64,000 nt of DNA from Vibrio rhodolitus (GTDB lineage: Bacteria; Pseudomonadota; Gammaproteobacteria; Enterobacterales; Vibrionaceae), in the NCBI RefSeq assembly GCF_003350325.1, contig NZ_QLYZ01000005.1, positions 1 through 64,000 of the forward strand, written 5' to 3'. Every line of letters begins with the position of its first letter. Within the stretch, counting starts at the first letter, position 1. Below, one piece after another: positions 54,597 to 63,580 of the stretch. The position numbers and the translations under genes are program-made. Below the pieces are notes generated by a model. That model was not told the DNA's origin and ran no database searches. It saw nothing but the letters and a program-made list of their open reading frames with translations.

Positions 54597-55478
54597 GTGA
54601 ACTTTAACGATCTTCTGATCCTCAAAACCATCGCCGAAAGAGGCAGTTTCGTTTCTGCGGCGGAGCATCTCGATCTGCCGACGAGTACTGTCAGTCGTCG
54701 AATTGCTGAATTAGAAAAACAGTTAGGTGTGAAGTTATTGCAACGTACTTCTCGTACCGTTCAATTGAGTGAGTTAGGAGAATTGCTCCATCAGCAAACT
54801 GCGCCACACCTAGAGGGGTTAATTGACAGTGTGACCTTTTTGCAAGACCAGCAAGAGCATGTTAGTGGTAAATTGGTGGTAGTGTCGCCCATATTTCTCG
54901 CTTACTTCCGCTTGTCAGAGTGGCTTGGTGAGTTTCAAGCGCGCTATCCTAACTTGGAGATCCAATACCGGATCAGCAATAGCATTGAAGATATTCACAC
55001 TGAGCAAGTTGATTTGGCAATTCGCCCCGGACCGCTGAAAGATTCCTCTTTGGTGGCGAAATTTCTCTATCAACCTGAAATGAGGCTCTATGCTGGGTTG
55101 CCTTGGTTAAAAAATCATGTGTTACCTGCTCATCCACATCAATTGACGGGTGTGAGGTCTTTTACGGTGCCGTACTTTGCAAAGACTTGGAATTTGCACA
55201 AAGGCAGCAAAACATATCAGCTGACGACAGATTACCAAGCTTACGCCAACGATTATGGACCATTAGCTCAAGCGATGATCCATAATGCAGTGATTGGTGT
55301 GTTGCCAACGGTGTATGGCGATGAGTTTGTGAGACAAGCAAAGCTGATAAAACTGTTACCTGAATATAAAGTCGAACCACCCGGACCGGTTTATGCCGTA
55401 TATCCATCCAAGCAGTTCTTGCCGCGTAAAACCCAGTTGTTACTTCGCTTCCTAGAAGAAAAATTTGCTGCGCTTTGA
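54597..55478 (+). CDS. LysR-family transcriptional regulator
   Basis: A 294-residue LysR regulator of the CrgA-like group: helix-turn-helix LLILKTIAERGSFVSAAEHL with STVSRRIAELEKQLGVKL, then a C-terminal effector domain (LAIRPGPLKDSSLVAKFL). The frame runs upstream to 54543, but a GTG at 54597, just before the helix-turn-helix and preceded by GGGA, fits the family's short N-terminus. Divergent from the MBL hydrolase. Confidence 0.85.
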   Translation: MNFNDLLILKTIAERGSFVSAAEHLDLPTSTVSRRIAELEKQLGVKLLQRTSRTVQLSELGELLHQQTAPHLEGLIDSVTFLQDQQEHVSGKLVVVSPIFLAYFRLSEWLGEFQARYPNLEIQYRISNSIEDIHTEQVDLAIRPGPLKDSSLVAKFLYQPEMRLYAGLPWLKNHVLPAHPHQLTGVRSFTVPYFAKTWNLHKGSKTYQLTTDYQAYANDYGPLAQAMIHNAVIGVLPTVYGDEFVRQAKLIKLLPEYKVEPPGPVYAVYPSKQFLPRKTQLLLRFLEEKFAAL

Positions 55479-55533
55479 TAGAGAAAGACTCTAGCTGGGT
55501 CGCAAGAGATCTAAGATTAAGGCGCCTTGGTTC

Positions 55534-55604
55534 TCAAGGTGTTTGGTTTCTCAAGGTACTCTGGTTTCTCAAGGAACACTGGTTTCTCAAGGCACTTTGG
55601 TTTC
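55534..55604 (-). repeat. 18-bp tandem repeat duplicating the end of the DUF1330 gene
   Basis: Units at 55587-55604, 55569-55586, 55551-55568 (18 bp each) and 55534-55550 (17 bp) share TCAAGG....CTGGTTTC or TTTGGTTTC. A partial fifth copy reaches 55525. Read on the minus strand, each full unit encodes ETxVP and a stop: the final codons of the DUF1330 gene are tandemly copied behind it, each copy with its own stop. Confidence 0.85.
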
Positions 55605-55994
55605 GATATTTAATTGTCCAGCAAGACCGGCTTCACGGTGCACCTTGAGCTGATTAAACTCCTCGGATGAAGTCATATCGAGCAGCGCTTGGCGAGAGGG
55701 GTATCTTACAATTACAAACGAATCCCAAAGCTCATCAATCTGACCAATAATTAATCCGCTAACTTCAGAATAGAACACCACTTCTGCGCCATACTTTTCC
55801 AGTACTTTGAGCATGGGGCGCCCATATAAGTCATACGCTTCTCTGCCAGTGAGATTGGTTTTTCGACCATCCGCATACTCGGATTTTTCGCGGAACTTGA
55901 ACAGGTTAAGCAGGTGGATAGGTCCACTTTCTGGCTCTGTCTGTAGTCTGTCCATTTGAAGTTCTGTTGGGTGTAGCTGATTGATCACTTCCAT
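55587..55994 (-). CDS. DUF1330 family protein
   Basis: A 135-residue DUF1330 protein of the dimeric alpha-beta barrel fold: GPIHLLNLFKFREK, GREAYDLYGRPML, GAEVVFYSEV, WDSFVIVRYPSRQALLDM. Such proteins form ferredoxin-like dimers; no activity is established. GGGGA lies before the ATG. The stop codon falls inside a tandem repeat that copies the last six codons, so the C-terminus is prone to change. Confidence 0.83.
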   Translation of the reverse strand: MEVINQLHPTELQMDRLQTEPESGPIHLLNLFKFREKSEYADGRKTNLTGREAYDLYGRPMLKVLEKYGAEVVFYSEVSGLIIGQIDELWDSFVIVRYPSRQALLDMTSSEEFNQLKVHREAGLAGQLNIETKVP

Positions 55995-56230
55995 GTTATC
56001 CCCGCCTATATGTTTAGAATTGTGAATAACAGGTTAACATTTAATCAGCGGCAAGGTTGCAGGATTAAAGTCGATTTTTCAGCTGTTTACAGAGGGTTTG
56101 CTTCGTTTGCTGGTAAAAGTTAAGTTATTAAGAGTATTGATACTTTGATTGGTAATTGACGTACAAATCGCGATTTACAAATTAACAAGTAGCTACACTT
56201 ACGGAAAGCGATGCAGGTGAAGGGCAAAAA

Positions 56231-56908
56231 ATGACGACTTTGATTAACGCCGATTTTGAACAGCGAGTGGTTATTCGCCCCAGTGATTATCAGTGGGTTG
56301 ACTCGCCAATGGCTGGCGTTGAACGAATGATGCTCGACAGAGTGGGTGATGAGGTCGCGCGCGCTACGTCACTTGTTCGTTATGCGCCAAACAGTCGGTT
56401 TTCCGCTCATACTCATGGTGGCGGTGAAGAATTTTATGTCCTCGAGGGCACTTTTTCTGATGAGCATGGTGATTATCCAGCGGGCAGTTATGTGCGTAAT
56501 CCCATCGGAACTGCGCACACGCCGCGCATTGGTGCTGATGGTGCGACCATCTTTGTTAAACTGCAGCAATTTAGTCAGCAAGATGATCAATCCGTCATTG
56601 TGAATACTAACCAACAGCCTTGGCGACAAGGGTTAGTAGACGGTTTAGAGGTGATGCCGTTACACGAGTTTGAGTCAGAGCAGGTGGCTTTGGTCAAATG
56701 GGCGCCGAATACTCAGTTTAACGCTCACCAACATTGGGGAGGTGAGGAGATCTTTGTGTTAGAAGGTGTTTTCTGTGATGAACTTGGTGAGTACCCCGCG
56801 GGCACTTGGATTCGTAGCCCTCATTTAAGTCAGCATAAGCCGTTTACTCAAGAGCAAGGGGCATTGATATTAGTGAAAACAGGGCATCTTTTGCCTGATT
56901 TTGATTAA
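56231..56908 (+). CDS. Tandem ChrR-like cupin protein
   Basis: A 225-residue protein made of two ChrR-type cupin domains (about 1-115 and 116-225). Both have the metal-binding pattern: HTHGGGEEFYVLEG with later TAHTPR, and HQHWGGEEIFVLEG with later SQHKP. In ChrR anti-sigma factors such a cupin senses singlet oxygen or metal, but the zinc anti-sigma domain and a sigma factor are absent here. It may be a stand-alone sensor or a small-molecule dioxygenase-like enzyme. Single-gene unit. Confidence 0.83.
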   Translation: MTTLINADFEQRVVIRPSDYQWVDSPMAGVERMMLDRVGDEVARATSLVRYAPNSRFSAHTHGGGEEFYVLEGTFSDEHGDYPAGSYVRNPIGTAHTPRIGADGATIFVKLQQFSQQDDQSVIVNTNQQPWRQGLVDGLEVMPLHEFESEQVALVKWAPNTQFNAHQHWGGEEIFVLEGVFCDELGEYPAGTWIRSPHLSQHKPFTQEQGALILVKTGHLLPDFD

Positions 56909-56953
56909 TCTAGCCAAACGGCTATCTTGGCGAACGGCTCACTTTGTCAGCGA

Positions 56954-57367
56954 TTAGTCACGTATACGACCGCGTAGTGATTTAGTTTGGCTTTTAATTC
57001 CCTTGGCTTTCAACCGTCTTTCTTTCGAACCGCGTGTTGGTCGGGTCGCTTTGCGCGCCTTTTGCACCACCATCGCTGCGCGGATCACCTCAGCCAAACG
57101 GTTTAATGCATCTTCTTTATTTTGCTCTTGAGTACGGTATTGCTGCGCTTTGATCGTAATAACACCTTCTTTCGAGATGCGGGAATCATTCAGCGCTAAT
57201 AGCCGCTCTTTGTAGATAGCGGGGAGAGTTGAGTGCTTGATATCAAACTGCAGATGGATGGCACTGGAAACTTTATTGACGTTTTGTCCTCCCGAACCTT
57301 GAGCACGGATTGCCGTCATTTGAATTTCCCAATCATTGAGAGAGACACTGTTTGATATTTTAAGCAT
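56954..57367 (-). CDS. arfB: ArfB, alternative ribosome-rescue factor
   Basis: A 137-residue release-factor-like peptidyl-tRNA hydrolase (YaeJ). The catalytic GGQ is in AQGSGGQNVNKVSSAIH, and the basic C-terminal tail (KARKATRPTRGSKERRLKAK) enters the empty mRNA channel of stalled ribosomes. The ATG at 57367 has GGGA close upstream and fits the family N-terminus; a start four codons earlier has no ribosome site. Confidence 0.93.
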   Translation of the reverse strand: MLKISNSVSLNDWEIQMTAIRAQGSGGQNVNKVSSAIHLQFDIKHSTLPAIYKERLLALNDSRISKEGVITIKAQQYRTQEQNKEDALNRLAEVIRAAMVVQKARKATRPTRGSKERRLKAKGIKSQTKSLRGRIRD

Positions 57368-57380
57368 GCTTTTTCCCATA

Positions 57381-57412
57381 AAAACTCAGCCACAGCGTGG
57401 CTGTGGCTGAGT
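57381..57412 (-). terminator. Terminator/hairpin between the S33 peptidase gene and arfB
   Basis: ACTCAGCCACAG and CTGTGGCTGAGT make a perfect 12-bp stem with a 5-base loop. On the minus strand it is followed by TTTT, so it ends the S33 gene transcript just before arfB. Confidence 0.8.
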
Positions 57413-57490
57413 GTACACTATATTGGTGTGACTTGAATATCCAGCGTTGCTGACCGCACCCTCAAGCGAGTTGAGGGGATGAACTCGCGC

Positions 57491-58789
57491 TTATACTAAG
57501 GTTGCCGCAGTTTGGTTCCCCATCGCGATAAGCGTATCTAAGATGCGCTCGCCATCGGCGCGCAAGCCATTGTGCTCATATTCGTTGGTGATCCACGCTT
57601 TGGCGTTTGGCATCATTGCTAAGGTTTCTCGGCTGTAATCCATCTCGACAAACATGTCATCGGCATAAACGGCGCAACTGACGGGTACTTTATTGCCTGC
57701 CAGTTGAACTGGGTCATAGAGCGGCCCCCAGTCCGTTTTGTTGGCTAAAATCTCTGCTGCTTGCTGCAGTGGCTTTAGATTTTTGTATTGCTCAAACATC
57801 CAAGGGAACACCATTTCACCGGTAAAGAGGAACGGTTGCCCTTTTTGGTAGTTAAACTGGGCGTATTGATCGCGCACGCGATGAGCACTCCAGTTTGAAG
57901 CAAAACCTTGGCAGTATATAGATTCGTGCAAGATGGCGTAAATTGGGTTGGTTTGGAAACCTTGTTCTGCCAACATCGCATTAAGGAATTCATAACGCAG
58001 CTGTTTTTGCCCTTCAATGTCGACAAAGGCATTTTCTAGCCCATAGTAGGTGCTAATAAAGCTGTCGCTCATACCGAAGTTGATACCAATTTGTTGGAAT
58101 TGCTCAACAGTAAAGCGCTGCCCGTTTGGTAAGAACTCTTCGTTGTCGATGAGGTGGTCGGCAATGGCTTGGCAAAGTTCTTGGGCACGAGGAAACTGAG
58201 CAAAGAATGCTTGGTTTTTGTCTAACGTACGTTTAAAGGTGGCGTGGTAAACGTCATCAGCATGGTGAGATATCGAAGGCACACCGCCGGTGATGTAGCT
58301 ACGTAGGATGCTTTGTGGGAACAATGAAAGATAAGTCAATGAACAAAAACCACCAAAGCTCTGACCTAAGATGGCCCACTGCTTCACGCCAAACTGCGCA
58401 CGAATAAACTCAGCATCGCGCACGATGTTATCGGCTCTAAAATGGCTCAAATACTCCGCTTGCTGTTCTGGTGTTTTACCTGCCAAAGTTTGGTGGCTGA
58501 CAACAGAGCTATTGCCGGTGCCACGTTGGTCAAGCAGCAACACGCGGTATTCCTCTAGGGCACGCTTTACCCATCCGCTATTGCCTATCGGGCGCAGTGC
58601 TGGGAAGCCAGGACCGCCTTGAAAAAATACCAGCCAAGGTTTTTGGCTTTGCTCATCACCAACGAGACGAACTTCACGGGCAAAGAGAGTAAGCTCGCCT
58701 TTATCTGGCTGAGCGTAATCTAAAGGAACGGAGAAATAATGGGGTAGATAGTGTAATCCATTATCAATAAATGCGTGTGCGTATTGCAT
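57491..58789 (-). CDS. Proline iminopeptidase-like alpha/beta hydrolase (S33)
   Basis: A 432-residue S33-family peptidase-like hydrolase. It has FFQGGPGFPA (the HGGPG-type oxyanion motif), the DQRGTGNSS loop, the nucleophile elbow ILGQSFGGFCSL (Ser) and a late His in NEYEHNGLR; a cap domain lies between. Family members release N-terminal proline or other residues. No signal peptide. The length is larger than classic Pip (about 310) because of the cap and N-terminal strands. Single-gene unit. Confidence 0.87.
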   Translation of the reverse strand: MQYAHAFIDNGLHYLPHYFSVPLDYAQPDKGELTLFAREVRLVGDEQSQKPWLVFFQGGPGFPALRPIGNSGWVKRALEEYRVLLLDQRGTGNSSVVSHQTLAGKTPEQQAEYLSHFRADNIVRDAEFIRAQFGVKQWAILGQSFGGFCSLTYLSLFPQSILRSYITGGVPSISHHADDVYHATFKRTLDKNQAFFAQFPRAQELCQAIADHLIDNEEFLPNGQRFTVEQFQQIGINFGMSDSFISTYYGLENAFVDIEGQKQLRYEFLNAMLAEQGFQTNPIYAILHESIYCQGFASNWSAHRVRDQYAQFNYQKGQPFLFTGEMVFPWMFEQYKNLKPLQQAAEILANKTDWGPLYDPVQLAGNKVPVSCAVYADDMFVEMDYSRETLAMMPNAKAWITNEYEHNGLRADGERILDTLIAMGNQTAATLV

Positions 58790-58861
58790 GCTGTTTTCCT
58801 AGTTAACGCCGGCTGCTTTAAGTCTGCAGCGTATCAAATAACATAACTCACTAATCTTAGG

Positions 58862-59626
58862 TTATTGATTGATATATTGATATGGGGTTTGCCCGGTTTG
58901 CTGTTTAAAAAAGGCAATAAACGCACTATCACTAGAAAACTCAAGTTGATGGGCGACATCAGCCACACTTAGCCCAAGCGATAAATGTTCGATGGCCTTA
59001 AGCAGTCGCCATTGCTGACGCCAAGCTTGATAGGGCATACCTGTCTCGCGAACAAAAATCCGACTAATGGTTTTGCTGCTGGCGGCGATTTGTTGGCTTA
59101 GGTGGTTTAGTGATGGGGCATTGTTTGTTTGCAATGAATCGAGCCAAGCTTGCAGCCGCGTATCTTGAGGCAGCGGTAAAAAGAGTGTGTGCGGCTTTGC
59201 TTGTTGCAGTTCTTCAACAAATAAATTTAACGTGTGTTTCATTTCATCAGCAGGCTTATCCCAAACCCAAAATGACATTCGCTCGATCAACTCACGCAGT
59301 AGCGGGGTCACTTCTAAGATACTGACATCGCTTCCGCCAATATTGGTGTACTCTCCACTGAGATAGAGCGAGCGGTACTCAACCACATTACTCATTTTTG
59401 CGCAGTGTATGGTTTGGGCTGGAATCCACGCTGCTTTGGTTGGGGGTAGGACACATTGAACACCGGCGAGGGTAATCGTCATACACCCTTGCGGCGCGTA
59501 GAGCAGTTGCCCTTTGTGATGCTGATGTAGTCCAGAATCATGGCGACCGACGCGAGCGGCAATGCCAATAACTGGACTATCGAGATTGTCCGCGTTGAAT
59601 TGTGTGCTTTCGTCGATCAGTGCCAC
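58862..59626 (-). CDS. AraC-family transcriptional regulator
   Basis: A 254-residue AraC/XylS regulator: N-terminal cupin-like sensor (RHDSGLHQHHKGQLLYAPQG, VLPPTKAAWIPAQTIHC) and C-terminal paired helix-turn-helix (SKTISRIFVRETGMPYQAWR, LGLSVADVAHQLEFSSDSAF). The start is GTG at 59626. It is divergent from an MFS efflux gene, the usual arrangement for an efflux regulator of this group. Confidence 0.88.
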   Translation of the reverse strand: MALIDESTQFNADNLDSPVIGIAARVGRHDSGLHQHHKGQLLYAPQGCMTITLAGVQCVLPPTKAAWIPAQTIHCAKMSNVVEYRSLYLSGEYTNIGGSDVSILEVTPLLRELIERMSFWVWDKPADEMKHTLNLFVEELQQAKPHTLFLPLPQDTRLQAWLDSLQTNNAPSLNHLSQQIAASSKTISRIFVRETGMPYQAWRQQWRLLKAIEHLSLGLSVADVAHQLEFSSDSAFIAFFKQQTGQTPYQYINQ

Positions 59627-59720
59627 TTGTCTTAATCTTGATGTATTTAGTCTTAATCCTATTAATAGGACTCTAGCACAGTTCGTTAGACTTCTCGGCG
59701 TTAAATAATGGAGAGAAGTG

Positions 59721-60899
59721 ATGAAAACGAAATCCTCAATAGGCTTGATGGTGCTGTTAATGATGTTTCCTCAGATTGTCGAAACCATCTATAGCCCAGC
59801 TCTACCGATGATTGCGAGTGGCTTTGATGTTTCGATGCCACAGGCTGGCATGACGCTATCAATCTACTTTACTGCCTTTGCATTTGGCGTAGTGAGTTGG
59901 GGAATAGCAGCAGACATAATCGGCCGTCGAGCAGCGATGTTAGCTGGTTTATTAGTCTATGGGCTGGCGGCTTTTGGTGCCGTTTACGCACAAAGCTTTT
60001 ACTGGCTATTGGCAATGCGTGCACTCAGCGCATTTGGAGCCGCAGTCGGGTCAGTGGTGACGCAGACCATGCTGCGAGACACTTATAATCAAGAGGAGTT
60101 GAGCAGGGTGTTCTCTTTGATGGGCGTCGGGATTGCGGTTAGCCCTGCGTTAGGGCTGTTGCTCGGCAGTTTATTCACTAGTCGTTACGGCTATCAAGGG
60201 GTGTTTAGTTTACTCGCGGTACTGGCGATGTTATTGCTGCTGCTTTCATATAGCCACCTGCGTGAAAGTCGAGTTCAAGACCGCAAGGAGGTGGTGATAG
60301 ATTCCTTGTCTAAGCCGGAAATTAAACCAGCCTTGCTGAACTTGGCGCAACGTATGCTGTTAGATGGTCAGCTTTGGCGAAGTGCGCTGCTAATTTGCGG
60401 TTTTAATGTGATGCTGTTTAGTTACTACCTACATGGTCCTTTCTTGTTTGCTCAGCTTGGGTTTAGTTCGATGCAATTTGGTTTTAGTGGGCTATTACTT
60501 GCTGTGGCGACTCTTGTGGGTAGTAAGTTAAATAAGCACCTTATACGTCGTCAAATTGATGTTACTGTTCGAGTTCAGCTCGCAGCGGTAACTGCGTTAC
60601 TCGGTGCTGCTGGTGTTTACGTGAACCTCCATTCAGTGTGGTTTTTAGTTCCTATGATGCTGGTGGTGATTGGGTTTAGTGTTGCAATACCCAATATTTT
60701 GGCGGGCGCTTTAGTCGCGTATAAACAGCAAGTAGGTTCTGCTGGAGCGCTGTTTGGCTTGGGCTATTATCTTTTAATTGGTATCGGGATGATGCTTGCT
60801 GGCGAGATAAACCACTTGGGTAATGTGTTGCTTTTGACCGCGCTTGGCACGCTTGTAGTAAGTAAGCCTTCTATCACTAGTGTTTGTAGAAATAGTTAA
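59721..60899 (+). CDS. Bcr/CflA-like MFS multidrug efflux protein
   Basis: A 392-residue 12-helix major facilitator of the Bcr/CflA type: ETIYSPALPMIASGFDV, the loop GIAADIIGRRAAML after helix 2, and RALSAFGAAVGSVVTQTMLRD in helix 4-5. These export small toxic compounds by proton exchange. The ATG at 59721 follows GGAGAG. It lies divergent from the AraC gene, which probably controls it. Confidence 0.87.
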   Translation: MKTKSSIGLMVLLMMFPQIVETIYSPALPMIASGFDVSMPQAGMTLSIYFTAFAFGVVSWGIAADIIGRRAAMLAGLLVYGLAAFGAVYAQSFYWLLAMRALSAFGAAVGSVVTQTMLRDTYNQEELSRVFSLMGVGIAVSPALGLLLGSLFTSRYGYQGVFSLLAVLAMLLLLLSYSHLRESRVQDRKEVVIDSLSKPEIKPALLNLAQRMLLDGQLWRSALLICGFNVMLFSYYLHGPFLFAQLGFSSMQFGFSGLLLAVATLVGSKLNKHLIRRQIDVTVRVQLAAVTALLGAAGVYVNLHSVWFLVPMMLVVIGFSVAIPNILAGALVAYKQQVGSAGALFGLGYYLLIGIGMMLAGEINHLGNVLLLTALGTLVVSKPSITSVCRNS

Positions 60900-61012
60900 C
60901 GAATCAAAAACCTGTCTAATATCCGTTAGCAAATTAGTCTATATTCAAACTTGTTACGTAAATGTTGTTTTTGCGCGCAGGCTTTATGTGGCAATCGACT
61001 AGGAGAAAGACT

Positions 61013-61777
61013 ATGGCGGATATTGCAGGGTTTCATCGAGCGACGATTCAAAAAAGAACCGATTGGACAGAGCAACTGTTTAGCTTGCGTGTGATAGGCG
61101 CGCCTTTGCAATTTAAAGCGGGTCAATTCACTAAATTGGCGTTGCCGGATGCAGAGGGTAACGTGATTGCGCGAGCTTATTCTTTAGTCAACGCGCCACT
61201 GACAAGCAGTGACACTCTGGAATTTCTTATCGTTGCCGATCCCAATGGTCAGCTAAGTCCTCGCCTTCAACAGCTAAAAGAGGGCGAGGTAATCTATGTT
61301 GCTCAGTCGGCTCATGGCGACCTCATTTTTGAGACCATCCCAAAACAGACTAAAAACCTTTGGCTTCTTTCAACGGGCACGGGGATTGGTCCATTTTTGT
61401 CTTTATTGGACGATATTAGCTTGCGCCCGACCAGCGATAAAATCGTGCTAGTGCATGGCGTACGTCATGAACGCGCTCTGGTTTATCGTTACTTAATTGA
61501 GCAATTGCAGCAGCAATATCAAGGTCGTTTGGTGTATCAGCCGATAGTCTCAAGAGAAGAAGTCAGCGGTGCACTTCATGGGCGAATTAATGATTTGATA
61601 GAACAAGGTGTGCTCAGTGAGGCTTGCGACTGCGAGTTTTCTGCGCACAACAGTTTTGTCATGCTGTGCGGTAATCCAGCGATGATAAAAGACACCACAA
61701 CGCAGCTATTGAACATGGGGCTGACCAAACATCGTAAAGCAGAGCCGGGTAATATTGTCTTTGAACGTTATTGGTAA
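61013..61777 (+). CDS. fpr: Ferredoxin/flavodoxin--NADP+ reductase
   Basis: A 254-residue FAD enzyme passing electrons between NADPH and ferredoxin or flavodoxin. FAD-binding RAYSLVNAP near residue 50, the pyrophosphate/NADP loop STGTGIGPFLSLL near 120, VHGVRHERALVYR, and the C-terminal MLCGNPAMI and EPGNIVFERYW are typical of the bacterial Fpr subgroup. AGGAGA lies seven bases before the ATG at 61013; a longer frame from 60962 is unsupported. Single-gene unit. Confidence 0.93.
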   Translation: MADIAGFHRATIQKRTDWTEQLFSLRVIGAPLQFKAGQFTKLALPDAEGNVIARAYSLVNAPLTSSDTLEFLIVADPNGQLSPRLQQLKEGEVIYVAQSAHGDLIFETIPKQTKNLWLLSTGTGIGPFLSLLDDISLRPTSDKIVLVHGVRHERALVYRYLIEQLQQQYQGRLVYQPIVSREEVSGALHGRINDLIEQGVLSEACDCEFSAHNSFVMLCGNPAMIKDTTTQLLNMGLTKHRKAEPGNIVFERYW

Positions 61778-61798
61778 TGTTGCTTTGAGTTATTGCTT

Positions 61799-62134
61799 TT
61801 ATCTGTCGTAAGGGACTTGGTCGAGCGCCCAAAAATCAAGCGTGTGATTCACTTCCTGACAGACGCCTTTCAAAATCTGATAATTCGGATCAAATTTATC
61901 CCCCAAGTAAGTCGTTCGAATCATCTCTCCAGTTTTTAAGTCGACTTGAGAAACCACTCGCCCCTTAAAATTTTGGAAAAGCACAAACTGCTCGCTTTGA
62001 TAAATGCGCTGCGGACGGTAATAAAGAAAATTGTCTTGTGTTTCAAGTAGGACACACTTCAGTGGCAAGGTATCTGGCCCTGTGGAAGATGGTGAAGTGG
62101 TCAAAAGTAGTACTGAAAAAATTAGATTAGTCAT
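61799..62134 (-). CDS. Small exported protein of unknown function
   Basis: A 111-residue protein with a short hydrophobic N-terminus (MTNLIFSVLLLTTSPSS) that looks like a signal peptide, then a beta-rich domain with two cysteines (LKCVLLE and KGVCQEV). The start at 62134 has AGGGG seven bases upstream; a longer frame was rejected. It converges on fpr. Not recognised. Confidence 0.65.
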   Translation of the reverse strand: MTNLIFSVLLLTTSPSSTGPDTLPLKCVLLETQDNFLYYRPQRIYQSEQFVLFQNFKGRVVSQVDLKTGEMIRTTYLGDKFDPNYQILKGVCQEVNHTLDFWALDQVPYDR

Positions 62135-62343
62135 TATCAGCCCCTGTATCAGCATCGTGCTTGAAATAAGTATAGGTCTGCAACTGATACGAAGTGCAAA
62201 CTAATTTGGCTTAATAAAGTATGTTTGTTGATAACGCACGGATTTAATTTTCATCTGATGAGAAAAGCAAGGTTAGTATTGTTCGAGACAAAGAAGGGTT
62301 CCGCGTTACTCTGTGGAAAGTAAAGCAATGGAGTGAAGTGGCT

Positions 62344-62700
62344 ATGAATCTGATCGTCAATGTACATAAAGGCGTTCGCAAAGCAGGCTTTGAGATGGCA
62401 ACGCGCCAAGCGTGGAAGTGCGGTATGAAGGCGAATTTAGTCAATCGCGTGATTGGTGTAGCAAAAGGGCAAGTGGTATGTGTGGTGGAAGGAGTCAGGG
62501 CTGAATTGTCTACGCCGCTAAACAATCCACTGCACAATGATGATAAGCAAGGGCGCTACATGTTTGTCGGTGGTGTTTGCTGGGAGCCAAATTCACTACT
62601 AGCACCAGGTTTTCCTGACTTTATGTTTATGCACATCCGCAATTTAGGTAACAAGCATAAATACATGACAGATGATGAGCTGTTTTTTAACCTCGCCTAA
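62344..62700 (+). CDS. Protein of unknown function (about 118 aa)
   Basis: A soluble-looking protein with a basic N-terminal half (VHKGVRKAGFEMATRQAWKC), a beta-rich core and an acidic C-terminus (MTDDELFFNLA). GGAG lies ten bases before the ATG; a GTG two codons upstream is possible. The frame stays open upstream to about 62248 with coding-like residues (VRDKEGFRVTLWKVKQWSE) but no standard start there, so the N-terminus is uncertain. Not recognised. Confidence 0.6.
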   Translation: MNLIVNVHKGVRKAGFEMATRQAWKCGMKANLVNRVIGVAKGQVVCVVEGVRAELSTPLNNPLHNDDKQGRYMFVGGVCWEPNSLLAPGFPDFMFMHIRNLGNKHKYMTDDELFFNLA

Positions 62701-62721
62701 GTTGCGTTAAACGAGCAAAAC

Positions 62722-62747
62722 AAAAAGGAGGCATCAAGCCTCCTTAG
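62722..62747. terminator. Bidirectional terminator before nagB's 3' end
   Basis: AAGGAGGC and GCCTCCTT form a perfect 8-bp stem around five bases, with A and T on the flanks. It lies between two converging genes. Confidence 0.8.
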
Positions 62748-62779
62748 TTATAGTGCAAAAGTGACACGCAAGGTTTGAA

Positions 62780-63580
62780 TTAGAAACCTTTGATGTTTTC
62801 TGCTTCTAGCTCAGTGAAGTATTTCACTGTTTTTACTTTCAGCTCTTGTGTCGATGGTTCGTCACATACGATTACTGATTTAGGGTGTAGTTGTAGAGCA
62901 GATACCGTCCATAGGTGGTTTACGCTGCCTTCAACTGCTGCTTCTAGTGCTAGTGCTTTGTTGTGACCTGTCACTAGGATCATGATCTCTTCAGAATCTA
63001 GCAGAGTACCCACACCGATGGTTAATGCGTATTTTGGTACTTGGTTGATATCGCCGTCGAAGAAGCGAGAGTTCGCAATACGAGTATCTTCAGTTAGTGT
63101 CTTGATGCGAGTGCGAGAAGACAAAGAAGATGCAGGCTCGTTGAATGCAATGTGACCGTCGTTACCTACGCCACCCATGAATAGGTTGATTTTGCCGTAA
63201 GACTTAATTTTGTCTTCGTAACGCTTACATTCCGCTTCGTGTTCTGGTGCATTACCGTCTAGCAGGTTGATGTTTTCTTCTTGAATATCGATGTGATTAA
63301 AGAAGTTGTTGTACATGAATGAACGGTATGATTCTGGGTGATCCGCAGGAATACCAATGTATTCGTCCATGTTGAACGTTACAACGTGTTTAAAGCTAAC
63401 TTCGCCTGCTTTGTACAGTTCGATAAGTGCGTTGTATGTTGCTAGCGGTGTACCACCAGTTGGTAGACCAAGAACAAATGGACGCTCTGCAGTTGGTTGG
63501 AAATCATTAATGCGTTTAACGATGTGTGCTGCTGCCCATTTACCTACTTGTGCTGCTTGTTGAAGCGGGATAAGTCTCAT
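62780..63580 (-). CDS. nagB: Glucosamine-6-phosphate deaminase
   Basis: A 266-residue isomerase/deaminase making fructose 6-phosphate and ammonia from glucosamine 6-phosphate. Active-site motifs: [33 protein letters not shown] and [19 protein letters not shown]. Length equals the family. It completes use of chitin-derived N-acetylglucosamine; nagA and nagE are not in the window. A NagC-like palindrome lies 40 bases upstream. Confidence 0.95.
   Translation of the reverse strand: MRLIPLQQAAQVGKWAAAHIVKRINDFQPTAERPFVLGLPTGGTPLATYNALIELYKAGEVSFKHVVTFNMDEYIGIPADHPESYRSFMYNNFFNHIDIQEENINLLDGNAPEHEAECKRYEDKIKSYGKINLFMGGVGNDGHIAFNEPASSLSSRTRIKTLTEDTRIANSRFFDGDINQVPKYALTIGVGTLLDSEEIMILVTGHNKALALEAAVEGSVNHLWTVSALQLHPKSVIVCDEPSTQELKVKTVKYFTELEAENIKGF

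Noticed and set aside
55525..55604. Possible CRISPR-like repeat array
   Set aside because: The repeats are directly tandem with no spacers and lie over a gene's stop codon; no cas genes are present.
62258..62323. 21-codon frame from an ATG before the unknown 118-residue gene
   Set aside because: No ribosome site; a different frame across the same bases looks more coding-like and joins the downstream gene.
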